A stretch of 64,000 bases of DNA from Antitrichia curtipendula (GCA_951230915.1 OX579639.1:14322001-14386000), one strand, 5' to 3'. Counted from the stretch's first letter, positions 51,149 through 63,740 are shown. Notes: generated by a model from the letters alone, not told the origin. Made by a program: numbers and translations.

Positions 51149-52106
51149 CCCGGCTCTAAAGGACCAAAATTTATTGGGCCTTAAAGCTACTCCTATGGCA
51201 ATATAGTGATTTAGGCAACTCACTACGAATGAAATTTATTTTATTTTTCTTTGAAATTTTCACACAATATGTGCCCAAAGAGTAGCTTTAAAGCCCAATA
51301 AATTTTCATAACTTTTGACTACAAGGTTCAAAAATTATAGTATGATATGTAGTTTTCATTGCTTGGCAAGCACCTTGGGGAGCTAAAAAACTTCTTTAAA
51401 AATTATTATTATTTAAAATAGAATTTTGAAATTATATTTCTAGGTTTATATATATGTGGAAAGCTTTTAATCATTCCATTTTTATTAATGAGATGAAAGT
51501 TATGAGGAGTTTTTGTTTGTTGGTAGTTGTAGAATCTCTACTCTAAAATAAACTTTGAAGTCCTTTATTCAACTCAATTTTCAATATTTAAGGAAAAAAA
51601 TTAAAAACATTAGGTGTACATTATTTATTAAAACATTACAACCATTGGGATTGGCATTTTTCAATTCCATGAATAAATTGTTTAACAATTTAGTATTTTG
51701 AATCATTCCCTACTTCTGTCTACCTAATATTTTTTTCCTATATGTTGTACAATTCCAAATTATCTAAAAAATTTCAAGCATGTAGCCAACTTGCCTTGAA
51801 GAATGAATGCAAAGAATTACAACCATTTTGGACATTTTTTCGTAATGATATGACCTTGTGAAGTGCATCTGCCCAGTGTTTTGCAGGACCAAAAAAAAGA
51901 CTTTTCTCACTTCAAACACTCATATTTTGCAATCTACGCGGTAGAAATTTTTGAAAATTTTCCACATCTTTTCAAACCAGCATACTACAAGATTCTATGG
52001 TTACAAGTGTGCAAAAATGTTTTTTTTTCTAAAATTTGGTACTTGTACTAGAAATGGTAGTTTTGGAGCGTTTTTGATGAAAACATAGTCAAAAACCTTT
52101 AGGGGT
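51149..52106. mobile_element. TTAA-flanked element, 958 bp
   Basis: TTAA at 51145-51148 precedes CCCGGCTCTAAAGGACC. The right end CCTTTAGGGG meets TTAA at 52107-52110. The interior is closely similar to 16964-17873 and 32420-33360. It is non-coding, and the left terminus differs from the right by a few inserted bases. Confidence 0.7.
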
Positions 52107-52110
52107 TAAT

Positions 52111-53067
52111 TTGCATCAAATATTTGCAATAGCCTAGTAAGTGGGTTTTATGTATAGGGTGGAATCATGACCTATTCTGAATTAGCCTTTATGTACGAAC
52201 AAAACATAGCTTGTTGCTCATCAAAGGTGGTGACACCTAAATATGGCTTCTACCTTCTCATGGCTTCATCTCTCATGCAATATTTAGATTTGAGCACCAC
52301 CAAATGCTTGTGAAAGTTTGCATCTCAAGTGTCTTTTTTGAAGCAAAAATGAGGGGAATGTAATTCTGAATGCATCCATGAGAGAATGGTCAAAGAACCA
52401 AATTGTCAATTCAAAGAAGAGTGATTGAGCCATCCCTACTACACAACCTCAAAGCCAACAAATTAGAACACACATTACATAAATTGAAAAGACATAATCA
52501 AATTAAAACACACATCAACATATTTATTTATAAAACTCATAAACAAACTAGAATACACATATATAAATTATAACATGAAAAAAGAATTAAAACTCATACA
52601 AATAAATCATAACATACACACAAATTAGTATATAAACATGGACTATATATGTCATAAACACAAATATATTTGAAAGGAAAGGACAAAGTCTAAACTACAA
52701 TGATTTATTTTGACCATGGCCATGCAACAAATTAGATTTGAAAGGCTTAGAGTTTGGAACTCACCAATACATTGTCCTTTCACCAATTTGGCTATTATTG
52801 CCCAATCGGTCCTTGTTACAAAGTTGTTCTTTACTACAAAGATGTTTGTGTAAATATGAGATGATTGAAAGGCCAAGTCCTCTACCTTAGCATTGGAAGA
52901 GTTCAAATCTAGAACCCACCTCATTCAAATTGACTCTGCGGTTGTCTTCCAAGCCCTTCAATATTGTAAAGTGGTCTAGCTTGAAGGTTGTAGACTCTTA
53001 AATATACAAATTTTGTATCCCTATGATACATTGTTTTACAACTGCTACACAGTCACAGATGTATACA
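52111..53067. other. AT-rich intergenic DNA
   Basis: Nothing is recognised; there are many ACACAT/CATAAA runs at 52470-52660. Confidence 0.5.
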
Positions 53068-53610
53068 CACTACAAGAAAAACATGTCCGGCACAACCGAC
53101 TACTATGCAACTAGTGTCCTATACAACTATCTTGCAATTGTAATCCTCACTATTAGCACCAAATCTAACATAATTGTTTTATGTCGTTGTTTTACAAAAT
53201 TTATATATTGTTTTAGTTGCAAAAGCAATCAATCTATAGTTGCAAAAAAAGACTAGGAAACAACTAAAAAAAGATTGCAGCTGTAAAATGACCATAGTTG
53301 TTTCCTAGTTGCTTTCTAGTTGTACACTAGTTGTTTCTTAGTCGTTTAGGACAATACTAGAAAATTCAGCTTTTCTGTTGATTTGGTTGCATAGATTTGA
53401 TTCACTTTTCTATTGATTTGGAGAGTATTTTGTTGATTTGGATAGAAATCAATAGAAAAGTGAACCAAATGAATGCGACCAAATCAACAAAAAAACTGAA
53501 TTTTCTAGTAGTAAGTGAAGCTAGTTGTTTCCTAGTCACTCTTAAGTCATACACTAGTTGTTTCTTAGTTGGTTTCTAGTTGTTTCCTAGTTGCTTCCAA
53601 AGTTCACTTT
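53068..53610. mobile_element. CACTA-type transposon terminus with subterminal repeats
   Basis: CACTACAAGAAAAA at 53068 is the classic terminus of CACTA (En/Spm) DNA transposons. It is followed by many short subterminal repeats (CTAGTTGTTTCCTAG, CTAGTTGTTTCTTAG) up to about 53600, as expected for transposase binding. No matching opposite end was found nearby, so this is a solo or truncated end. A MITE has inserted at 53357. Confidence 0.6.
53357..53508. mobile_element. 152-bp MITE inside the CACTA end
   Basis: Inverted termini CTAGAAAATTCAG and CTGAATTTTCTAG are bordered by TA, and inner arms read TGTTGATTTGGT / ACCAAATCAACA. It is non-coding. Confidence 0.75.
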
Positions 53611-54324
53611 CATTTGTCTTATATCAATTGTCCCATATAAATTGTAAATAGTACCATTAGGTTGAACATATAAGACTTGTAAGTTGTTGTAGTCTTATAC
53701 AATGAATTTTGTTGATAGAATTCTAAGACTTTTACAATTTGTAGATTTCTACAATCTCTGGAAATAAAAAAATATTTATAATTCAAGAAATTTTAAAATC
53801 TATAAAATTTTAAGGTATCTTAAATCAATGAAATCTATTAAATACCAGTATTTGATTTTTTGAAATCTAGGAAGAAAATAGATCTGAAATTTTGAAATCT
53901 AAAAAAAAGTAGATTTAAAATTCAAAAATCTAAAAAAAAGATAGTTCTGAAATTCAAAAATCTTGACAAAGGTACATATGAAAATTTGAAGTCTACAAAT
54001 CATTGAGATTGGTATTTTAAAATCTATAAATCTACAAGTTAACTTTTATAAGTGTTTTTGAATTAGAAAGGAAATTAAGAAGTGCCTTAATAAGGCTCTT
54101 TTTATCTTCATCCAATGTCATCTTGACAACAAGTGTCATATATTTGCTCAAGATCCTTTGAGCTGACAACAACATGCTATACCATCAAGTTTTGATAGGT
54201 TTAAGATCTTCTATCTCTTTGCCTCCATATTCTCACCTAGCTAGTTTAATGAACTCTAGGTGACATTTAGGCAATTTACAAAAGTATTCATGAATTTTTT
54301 AGAGAACTACCTCTATATAAGCTA

Positions 54325-56173
54325 TCACCATGACCTATAAATGGAAGTAACAACAAGGTGTGTCGTATGTGCCCAACAGTGGACACACAATACATGGAGA
54401 ACAAACTTCTCCCTAATTTGAATACCAACACCATGCCTAAATCCTTGAAATGTAGACCTACCATCTACCTCCAAACACACTAATTTGACAATCAAATGCT
54501 CGTAAGTCAAGTTTCGAGCCCCTACTAAACTATGTATGATCATTTGACAAAGCAAGCCTGACCTTGTTTTACCCAGAACGCATTCAAGACGCAACAAGAG
54601 CAAGACATGAAAAAAAATCAATGAACACATGCATGTGAAATGAAATTCAAGACCTCTTATCAATTGATGTAACTTCATTGCATGTAACTCCAAAGTGGTT
54701 GCAAGAAAGATCCACTGGTTTTTATAGCGTTTTGCCAAAACTGCATGCAATTTCTACATTCAGTACTAGGAGTATCAGGAAACATAACAATCTCAACAAT
54801 TGGTCCCAAAAATCGATGGTTGAAAGTATCGTTGAGATTACTATGAATACTTGCAAGTATTGAAACAATACTATTTGAAAAAAAAAGACAGTTGTGACTG
54901 AAAATAGGTACAATAAGGTGTAAATTAATAATAAGTAAAAAATCATTAACAAAAAAATTCAAAAATTAGCAATTTGTGAGGATTTGATGGTGATGAGATT
55001 TCACCAAAAAAATGAAGTCAAAACCATCTTCAATGTTCAAAAGTGTGTATGCAAGGGAGCCCTATTTGCACAAACATGGAAGCCATAAAATAGTGCATTT
55101 TTAGATTTCCTGTGGTAGGCACATGTCTCTGGCATGGTCCTAGTATCAGGGCCCCCAATGATTGAGACCCGAGATCTCCTGATCCACCCGCTATTCAAGA
55201 AGTTGAGGCAGTCTTCTAGAGTTCTCTTGGAACACTAAGGAAGACTTCCTAAGTTTTCTTGGAGCTCACTTGGATTGATTTTCTCTGGAAATCCTAATGT
55301 CTCTAAAATCTCTACCAAAATCACTTCCTATTGGCAATATCACTAATTGCATATTAGCAACTTACTACCCGTCTTTTAGTGAAGGTCCATGATCTAGATC
55401 ACTAGGGCCCCAATACTAAGACTATACCTATGTTTCCCTATCTTGGTAATAGACCACAAAAATTTCAGCTTTAGATCATTAATTTTGGGTGTTCTCCAAC
55501 ATTAAAAAATCCTAAATCTTAAAGTGTGACATATTAGCAAAATTTATTTTTAAAATTTTAATGATTTTTAATTTAAAAATAAAATATGATAAAAATCAAG
55601 TTATTCATCTCTAATAAAAATTTCAAGTTCATTGGATTCTACCTTCAAAAGTTCTAGCAAAAAACAACTTTGTCATTTTGAATGTGATGCAAAATATGAT
55701 GCAAAATAGTTCCAATCTTTCTTGCAGTCACCCACTAATGAATTGAGCCATGTGCAACAATTCCTTCACCTTCTCATGATATATAAAATGAATCGCTTCG
55801 GCCATGCCCCAACCAGATTGGATGTTCCAATGCTTTTCAAGCACCTTAACACTAATGTATTATAGAAGGTCACATTGTGAAGGAAATCCTTCATTGGTCA
55901 AGCATTGCTCAAAAGTCAAAAGACGCAAGAAAATTGCCTTTTCGAACCTCTATAGCACAAGGCCTAACTAAAAGCAATATAAGCCTTTTTATTTCTAAAA
56001 TGCTTATTACTATGTCTCCCTCCTTTGGTATGGTACGGATTGCATACTTTCACACATTATACTTGTTCAAAATATCTTTCTTCATGACTATTGTTGTGAT
56101 CCTTTCTTCAATCCTTGTACAAATCAAACACTTGACAAGCATGCCATCTTCATTCAACACTTTCTCTACCTAA
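54325..56173 (-). pseudogene. Possible hAT-like transposase remnants
   Basis: The minus-strand frame 54325-54750 contains FQGFRHGVGIQIREKF followed by VLCVHCWAHTTHLVV. This resembles the FQGV.SGV and GVHC.AHRTNL motifs of hAT-related, zinc-finger-862-like plant transposase proteins. Further upstream on the same strand, near 56100, a frame reads LNEDGMLVKCLICTRIEE, resembling their N-terminal C-x2-C zinc-binding domain. Stops interrupt the sequence between them. The assignment is by motif memory and is tentative. Confidence 0.4.
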
Positions 56174-56380
56174 GGAAAAAAAATAGCCCAAGAGTCTTGG
56201 AAACACCATAATAGATCAACTATTAGGATATTCTTGAAATCCGTAATCTCTTTTGTGCCTCCAAATGAAATGTCTTCATTCTCATCAATCTTCTCCTTCC
56301 TTTTGCTTCTTGCATGATGCATTGGATGTCTTTCTCTTTCTCCCTCCACTTGTGGCTCTCCCCCCTTGATTTCATTCCTA

Positions 56381-56814
56381 GAACACCATATTCATTAAAA
56401 TGAGAGATTGGAGACCTCTCAAAATAATCATACTGATCTCAATCTAAAACATCAGTTTCCATTAAAATGAGAGTTTTGATCTGAATTGATATAAAACCTT
56501 TGAGATTTGACCTAATATTGAAAGGTTTTTTTGTCAATTTAACTCGATTCGAGTTAAATTGACAAAAAATCTTTCAATATTGACCTAAAATTGAAAGGCT
56601 TTCTGTTAATTCAACTCAAATCGAGTTAAATTGATAGAAAATCTTTCAATATTAGGTCAAATCTCAAAGGTTTTCTATTATTTTAACTCGAATCGAGTTA
56701 AATTGACAGAAAACCTTTCAATTTTAGCTGAATTGACATAAAATCTTTAGTTGATTTTTCTTAAATAACCTCTCATTTCAATGGAAAACTCCCATTTTAA
56801 TGAATATGGTGTTC
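56381..56814. mobile_element. 434-bp MITE with iterated internal palindromes
   Basis: Inverted termini of about 27 bp (GAACACCATATTCATTAAAA at each end) are bordered by TA within CTAG. Inside are four spaced TTAACTCGATTCGAGTTAA-like blocks (TTCAACTCAAATCGAGTTAA is the most altered), each next to GACAAAAAATCTTTCAA-type sequence. There is no coding capacity. Confidence 0.8.
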
Positions 56815-56816
56815 TA

Positions 56817-59800
56817 GACTCTGAAATCACTAAAGGACCCTAGCAATGAAAGTTCCTAGAGGTCTCAAAAAACTCCTTCGGAATTGGTTGCCCTACTCTT
56901 GATGCACCTTCTTTTTTCCTAAACTTTGTGGTATAGAAGTAGGATCCATCACCAACTCATTTAGATTTTGTCATTCAATAGTTTATAAATGCAAATTTCA
57001 AATTTGTAGTACGATTAAATCTTAACAACTGCAAATGAATGCAACTTATAAATTAGCAACCAAAATTATGATACTCACTCATCACTACACCCAAAGGAAG
57101 TTGATTAGATCAACTCTATTACAACACACTTTATCACAATAGTCACAAAAAAAAAAAAATCCAAAATAAACAACTTAGAGAATTAGAATAAAAAATTAGA
57201 ATCCCAAGTGATCATTTTATCACAAAAATATGAATTGATGGATCATATTGATACCTAGAAGTTTGATATTTAAAGGATTTGGAACATTGAACACCTATTA
57301 AGACACTCAAGGTTTTAACTAATGCAAGAGCTCCCATTTGCATGGAGCACCTAAGCCACCTAAAAATTAGAAAATAGTGTTTGTAATAACTAGCAATGGT
57401 GTAATGAATTGCAAATTAGTGGACATGGAAAGAGATATACAAGAGCAAGTGATATAAAGGAGCCAAAACTCTAATACAATGGAAAAAAAGGATAGGAAGA
57501 AGCATGCCATGAAGGTGAGCACAACATAGTGGCAATAGCGGATTCAAAGCTTTTGAAACATTGGTATTCTACAATAATAGAGCATTGCTCACAAGTGCTA
57601 ATGGTTAAAATCACTCAAACAATTTTTTGGCTAAGCCAAACTGCATCAAAATGGACATTGCAACCAAGGCAAATATTAAATGAATTAAGATGGCGATTTG
57701 AAGAATCAAATCGTCATGATTAGGTGATGTGGATTGGCGAAGTGACCGTAGAATGATGTGACATCATATTAAAACCCTAAAATCGTGCTCCTATCTCCAA
57801 GTCCAAGTGGAAAATTTGACGATATTTTTATATTATTTTTGAAAATAACATAAGGTAAACCTACCAATTATAGGCAAACCATCTACAACAGACATTTAGG
57901 AATTGACCCATTAAAGTCTTACATCAATCCATGACAAACTTTTTCTAATAAATGAGATTAGGACTACATTAGGTTTGTTAGTGGCCAAATCAATGTCTTG
58001 GGTGATGGTGATGGTGATGGAGTTATTAGTGACTGCAATAGAAACTTCTACCTTTTTAGTGTAAATTCATCAAAGCAAGTGATTTTTTTACTCCATGTTT
58101 TGGTCATGTTAGGAAGTATTGTGATTGCTCTAGGTGGTAGGATGACTATCACGCATACATTTTTTGTTGGTTTTGGGGTAGTCTATAGACTCTTTTGGAT
58201 CAACCAAACAACACACTTTAGAAATTCATAAGAAATTCATAGTTTGTCACAAAAATAAAACTTCAATTGCTCTCTTCATTTCTCACAGTTGTCTTTGTAT
58301 GGAGAAAAATCTGAATTTTTTTGCCAATTGTAACAGGGCAAAACACTAATTCATAGGCAGGTGTACCTTAGAGCAATTTGCCACACCAATTTTACTGTTG
58401 TAAAAAAGCTCAAATTAGCACAAAATGTTTTCACTGCAGAGGGCTGGTTTTGCAACAGGTTACGTAAGCTTAGAAACCGTTCTGTCAACTTGTTGGGTCC
58501 CACTGCGTGTGACTGACATGGGTTGGAAAGCTAGTTGCGAAATTTCACTCTTTTTTTTATGCCGTTCCATTGGTACTTTGGTAGTACAGCAAGCTTGTTG
58601 GTTTTGTACTAACGCTGATGATTGGTGAGCCCTCCAAAAGATCTAATTAAGCCCAGTCAGTCTTCAGTTGTCGTATTGAGTTGTTGCTTGGCACATGCTA
58701 CTGTAAAATATCCTCTTTCGCGGCATCAATAAGAAGACTGTAGTTCACAGTTCATGCTTTTGACTAGTTCACCATTGTGCCAGTCTTTGCGTATTCTTCT
58801 TTATCCACAGCACAATCAGATTGGACTGGACTTTGGTGGGAGCGAGGAGCCTTTGTACAGTACGTCCCTTGGCTTGTTTGTTTGATCCACCTCTTCTGAT
58901 GACATGTGCAGTTGAATGTCGTTTCTGAAAGAGCATCTGCAAGATCATATACCGTCCTCTTTCACTGCTGTTACGTTATTAGCAAAGTGAATCCAATCGG
59001 AATCCCTTAACGTACTACACCAACGCCACGTGCAAACATATCTGAAAAGAGTCAAATTATTGCACATACATTGAAGATTGTGGAAGGTTAGTTGCCTATT
59101 TGAATCTATACAGAAATATTGCCAACTTCACATTTCAACAAAAACTCAGAATATTGAAAAACGCTCAATTTGAATATTCAACCGACCTTGAAAAAGAAAA
59201 TCCTAGCGGCGTTTGAGTAGTGAGTTCTCAAAGAAAGGCATGAATTCAACATTGTGTTTTTGCGTTCCTTGATGAGATAAGTTTGTTGATAATCAGGATA
59301 TATGGTCTCCTTGTTCACTTAGCTCTAATAAGTTGCACCAAAGCAACTATAGGCCAGAGATGAGAATTGCAAACCAGTCTGCGGGAGAATAAATTTTGCA
59401 AAAACTCGTAAGGCGGATAAGATAGTGGTAATAACCAGCACTACTTGTCCTGGAGATGGGAGTTCAAAGTACAGTACAATACCGTAACTTGGGGCGGGGA
59501 TCAGTGCAGCAGAGACTCAACTTGAAGCTCACGGCATGCGGTAGAGAATCAAGGTCCTGCTGTAGAGGATCCGTCAAGGTCATGCAGCAACATGTCGACT
59601 TTTACTTGAAAATTAGGCCGTAATTGATGGCTGTCGCTTGCTGCTGCAATTTTTAAAAGCGTGCCTGTTACGGTGAAAGTGAAGTAGACGGTTGGTGATG
59701 AAACAGAAAGAGACCAGGTACTCCCTAATGGTCGGAAAGATGCTGGGTATCGTCTAGTCACCCTTACGTACATGGGCTGGCTAGTCAATTCAGTAGCAGT

Positions 59801-59850
59801 CCCTAATGGGAGCCATTGGGTGGACACGAAGGGGGACGTACTCGAGTAGA
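56817..59850. other. Intergenic DNA upstream of the metallothionein gene
   Basis: AT-rich to about 58400, then of ordinary composition. It holds the second copy of the dispersed repeat (57855-58210, with a short GGTGAT run) and a CACGTG motif near 59026. No gene is recognised; the frame 58425-58628 shows no domain. Confidence 0.5.
57855..58210 (+). repeat. Dispersed repeat, copy 2 (partner at 29458)
   Basis: It has the same block order as 29458-29760 (AACCTA...AGGCAAA, GGAGTTATTAGTGA, GTGTAAATTCATC, CTAGGTGGTA). A 77-codon frame overlaps it but is not preserved in the other copy. Confidence 0.55.
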
Positions 59851-59984
59851 AATAGCATAAAGCCAGAGTCACAGGCCATCGTGCTTCATTGCCTTCTCCT
59901 CCTTGTGTGTTCTCCTCCTTGCTTGCTTTCCTCTGCACCTCCCAAGCTCGCTCTTCGACCCACTTTTCCCCTTTTCTCATCACT
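59851..59984 (+). promoter_or_regulatory. Probable promoter and 5' leader of the metallothionein gene
   Basis: A weak TATA-like TAGCATAAAG occurs near 59853. It is followed by a pyrimidine-rich stretch (CTTCTCCTCCTTG, CTCCTCCTTGC, TTTTCCCCTTTTC) leading to ATCACTATGGCC, a good context for the start codon. The transcription start is inferred only. Confidence 0.35.
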
Positions 59985-60940
59985 ATGGCCTTGTCAGGAT
60001 GCGGCAAGCCCAACTGCGGTTGTGGCGATGGTTGCCAATGCAACTCTGATTGCTCGTAAGTAACATATCCTCCTCATTTTTGCTTTGAAAACAGACACGA
60101 TTACATAGATTTCCATATACATAACATTCATGCTTCGATTGCACTTAGCCTTAGCAGATGAGGGCTCAAACAGTAGAATTGTCCCAAAGTTGCTGTGCCG
60201 ACGTTGTATGTACTTTTGGTTCCCTGCATGAGGGCAATTGTGCTTCCGATGAAGCTGAGACTTCCTCCAAGTGATCAATAGATCCGCTGGTGCAATATAG
60301 TCGGTGTAAATCCACCCCGTACATGCTTTGAAACTGACACGATTACATAACGTCCGTGGTCCAATTGCTCTTAGTCTGTAGTAGGAGATGTGGACTCACA
60401 GTACAATTGTCTCAAAGTTGTTGTGTCGCTAGTATGCCACGTGTAGCCCCTTGTACAACAGAAATTATACCGAAAATTTCTTCTGATGAAGCTGGAAGTG
60501 CTCACTCGATGCGCTGGAGCAGTATGCATTGATCAATATCTGCAAAATGATAGTCCAACTTAATTGAGTCCAGCAAGTGTGTAGAGAAGTTTCAAAAGTT
60601 TTTTTTTCATTGCGACTAGTATGCTCACCATGTCATTGTTGTGTGATGCTCCAGATGCTGCAAGTCCCTGGGCGGCCTCCGCAAGTAAGTTCCTCGCCTC
60701 CGACCTCTTAATTAGTTTGGACTGAACGGAATTTTTTGACATCTTGCACATGTTACTTCTTCATCTTCCATCCAAATCTTTGTTCGTTCATCTCCTGCGG
60801 CTGATTAGTGAGTGTCTTGGAATGATCGGTCCACTGCTGATGTTCTTTGTGGTGTCTTGTGAATGAACAGCTACAACGCGGAGAACGACTGCAAGTGCGG
60901 CCCTAACTGCAACTGCGCAGACTGCGCATGCCACCAGTAA
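59985..60940 (+). CDS. MT: Small cysteine-rich metallothionein
   Basis: Metal-binding protein expected to chelate Cu, Zn or Cd through cysteine thiolates in the cytosol. Exons 59985-60055, 60655-60684 and 60871-60940 are joined at GTAAGT donors and CAG/ACAG acceptors, with phases that agree, giving 56 residues. There are 14 cysteines in two clusters: CGKPNCGCGDGCQCNSDCSCC near the N-terminus (8 Cys, residues 6-26) and DCKCGPNCNCADCAC at the C-terminus (6 Cys). A spacer, KSLGGLRNYNAEN, separates them. The C-terminal cluster resembles that of type 3 plant metallothioneins; the N-terminal cluster is longer and closer to non-seed-plant forms. Exon 2 is only 30 nt. The spacer is much shorter than the roughly 40-residue spacers of common flowering-plant types. 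Confidence 0.9.
60081..60535 (+). repeat. Imperfect tandem duplication in metallothionein intron 1
   Basis: Unit 1 (about 60081-60304) and unit 2 (about 60324-60535) share in order TGCTTTGAAA, GACACGATTACATA, CAATTGTCTCAAAGTTG/GAATTGTCCCAAAGTTG, GATGAAGCTG and CGCTGG.GCA.TAT. Together they make up most of the 599-bp intron. Confidence 0.75.
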
Positions 60941-61162
60941 ACTGAAGCAGTCATCGCCATGGCCACTTCGGTGTGGCGGCTAGCTCCTAGAACCCGACAT
61001 GGAGCATTTCAAAAGTTGTGTGCGGACCTCGATCCGTTTATACTTTGGCGCTGATATCACTAGAAAAAGATGAAAAAAATTGCTAGGCATAACTGCTGTT
61101 GTGAGATACGATATGTGCTGCGATGTCCCTAGATATTGTAGCGATGTGATTTCTCGACCAGA

Positions 61163-61168
61163 AATAAA
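61163..61168 (+). terminator. Poly-A signal of the metallothionein gene
   Basis: AATAAA lies 223 bases after the stop codon in otherwise non-coding sequence; a 3' end soon after it is likely. Confidence 0.5.
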
Positions 61169-61169
61169 A

Positions 61170-62725
61170 TCTCCGTCACGTAAATCGGATGCTGTGTCAT
61201 TTCGCTTGTAGCTCATGCTACCTAAATAATGAGAGGGGACACGTCTCCCTTAAGATGGATTTGCATTACTTCTGTTCTACGCCACTATGTGAAAGGTAGC
61301 GAGTATCCCTGAGAAAGCGAGATAAGACTGTAACGATTTGAAGTTCATTCTTGAACAAAACTGGCGAGTCTAAGAGTGACTGGTTGTGCTTGATTGGTAA
61401 CTTACACACTGCTTAGCGGTCTCATGGTGCACTTCGTGCCAACTAGAGAATTGTAAAAGTACTACCACCGCTGTTGCTTGTTCAACGATACCTGCTTGTT
61501 TCAAGAGTGAAGCGGACTGTCGACTTACCGAAAACAACTTCGTTTGATCTCTGAAATGGATCGCAACTATTAAATATTAAGCAAAAGCTTCCATAACTCT
61601 GCGCATGAAAGCATTTTCGGAATCAAAAACAAGTAATACTAATCCTAAACACAAGCAAAGAGCCGGCGATGAAATGTATGCAAACATTTCTGAAAATCTC
61701 AGACAGAGGAGACAACTTGCGAAACCCTACAGATCACGTCGGTTGATACCCGCCTGTATAACCTGCTTAATAACCTCCGTAGCGGTATCGGTGCAGAGAT
61801 TTTAAAGAACGACAATTACCCTCCATTGCCAAAGTTTGACACATTCAGTATTTGATATATATGCACGATTTTTCTACCAGTTGGCTACAGCTAGAAGATT
61901 TTTTTTGTTTTTTTTAAGGAAATTTTCATTTTTAGGGTCAAAATAGCCAGATTACTGCCATATTTTAAGATGAACAGTCAAATTTTATCTAGGAAGTATC
62001 ACCTGCTTTTGATATAGATATCACCAAGTATCATTCAAATATTACACAAGTATTGAAGAAATACATGGCCATTTCTCCAAAATGATTTTTTTTTTAAAAA
62101 CACTCATTGGATACATTTGCAAGTTTTTTACAACAAGGTAACAAAAAAAAACTAAAATTGTCCAAAAAAGTGTTTGGTTCTTATTGTTGAATTGTACGGA
62201 GTAACACTTTTGGGTGGGCCCTACTAGGAGTCAAAAGGAGATTTTAGATTCTCTCAGAGAACATTTTTTGGACACTAAGTGTATAAATGATGAATTTTCA
62301 AAGTGGTAAAAAGAGGTGTCATAATTTTTTTTAAAAGAGTCTATCATGAAAAGAGATTGTACATTTTAGACAAGTGTTTAGGGAGTCAGTTGTAGAAAAA
62401 AGAGTCTTAATTAGGTGCATTTACTTTATATATGTGAGGAAAAATAGTGCATAACTGTTTTATGACTTGTTTTTATAGAAATTTTTATCAATCAAACACA
62501 ACTTCAACAATCAAGTACAATGTGTGCAAATTAGATTAACCATGTAAAGACAAAACCAAAGACCATACCATCAATCTTGAAATGCTACACAAGTCAAAAA
62601 GTGGCCATTGGATGACTTTTAATATTACTCTAGAAATGAAGAATGCACCTAGTGGTTTATAAATTGTATTTTTTTTGGTAAAGTATTTTAGTGAAAGGCC
62701 TTGTCTTTTTCGGATTAACCCTTAA
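61170..62725. other. Intergenic DNA
   Basis: Nothing is recognised to about 62150. The stretch 62170-62430 is probably a worn, reversed copy of the GGTAACTACACCTA repeat (TTGTACATTTTAGACAAG, TTAATTAGGTGCATTTAC). Confidence 0.45.
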
Positions 62726-63370
62726 CCCCAAAATGACCCTGGAAATTCCTGAGCTTCTAGGAATTTGTTCTAAATTGAATTAAAAGCCAACATTTTGATA
62801 AGTTGTATCAATTTTTTTGAATCGTAACCGTATAAAATCAAACTAGACATGTTAGACATCACATTAGAAAAGAAAACACAACAATATCTCTTACGGATTG
62901 AAAGATTATAATGTTTGATCATGAGGGTGTTAAAACTGTGAAAGTGATTTGAAGTCTTTCAATCCTTTTTTCACATGTCAAATCTAAAAATTTGGTCACC
63001 AAAAAAATATGAGGTTGAAGGGCCTAACATGCATAACCCCAATCAATTTATGACTTCTCAAAATCTACTCTACAATTTTTTTGGATGAATTTCTAATGTG
63101 ATTTTTTCTCAAAGATCTAGTGTATTTGAGGCTCATTCCCAAGAGCCCTCAACACTACAAAAGTCAAGATTGCAATGGACACCCATGCACAAAATATTGA
63201 ATAGAAAAATCATAATCAATCATTTTCAAAATCAGATTTTTGAAGCTAAAATTAAACTTCAAAAATAATTTATAAAAAATATAAATTAAAAAAAATAGTA
63301 GTGTGGTAAAGTTTTATTTAACTTCAAAAATTGGTCAAGGACACATTCTGTCCTCAGGGTCCTTTTGGGG
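62726..63370. mobile_element. TTAA-flanked element, 645 bp
   Basis: TTAA at 62722-62725 precedes CCCCAAAATGACCCTG. The right end GGTCCTTTTGGGG meets TTAA at 63371-63374. The termini match at most positions of the first 15. The interior is AT-rich, unrelated to the 945-bp family, and non-coding. Confidence 0.65.
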
Positions 63371-63374
63371 TTAA

Positions 63375-63586
63375 AGGATGGATTGGTGACCGTGGAAATC
63401 AAGCCTTTGGTTACCGTACACATCATTTGCTTAAAAAAATAAAAAAATACTCTTTCAAAGTCAACCTATTGTAAAGACCTTTCCTTTTCACAAGAAAATT
63501 CAAAGGATGCATAATTGCACTTTGTCCTACTAGAAGGATTCTCTGTCATCCATCGGACACCAAACGTCCTCCTCAACATTTAAGGG
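63375..63586. mobile_element. 212-bp TTAA-flanked element, relative of 17878
   Basis: It lies between TTAA 63371-63374 (shared with the preceding element) and TTAA 63587-63590, and ends ACATTTAAGGG. It is homologous to 17878-18083 over most of its length. Its left terminus has diverged and no longer begins CCC. Confidence 0.5.
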
Positions 63587-63740
63587 TTAAACTTCAAATT
63601 TATCTACATTGTATGCTCCATTTTACTTCTATATATGTAAAGGATTTTTTAGAGATAAAATCAAATATGTTCAACACTAGTAGAATGTTGGTTGCTTAAG
63701 ATCGAGCCTTAAGATTGTAGGAATTCCAACAACCGTTTAA

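Noticed and set aside
59549..60043. 164-codon frame on the minus strand over the metallothionein promoter and exon 1
   Set aside because: It is antisense to a well-supported gene, has no recognisable domain, and its open state follows from the sense-strand composition.
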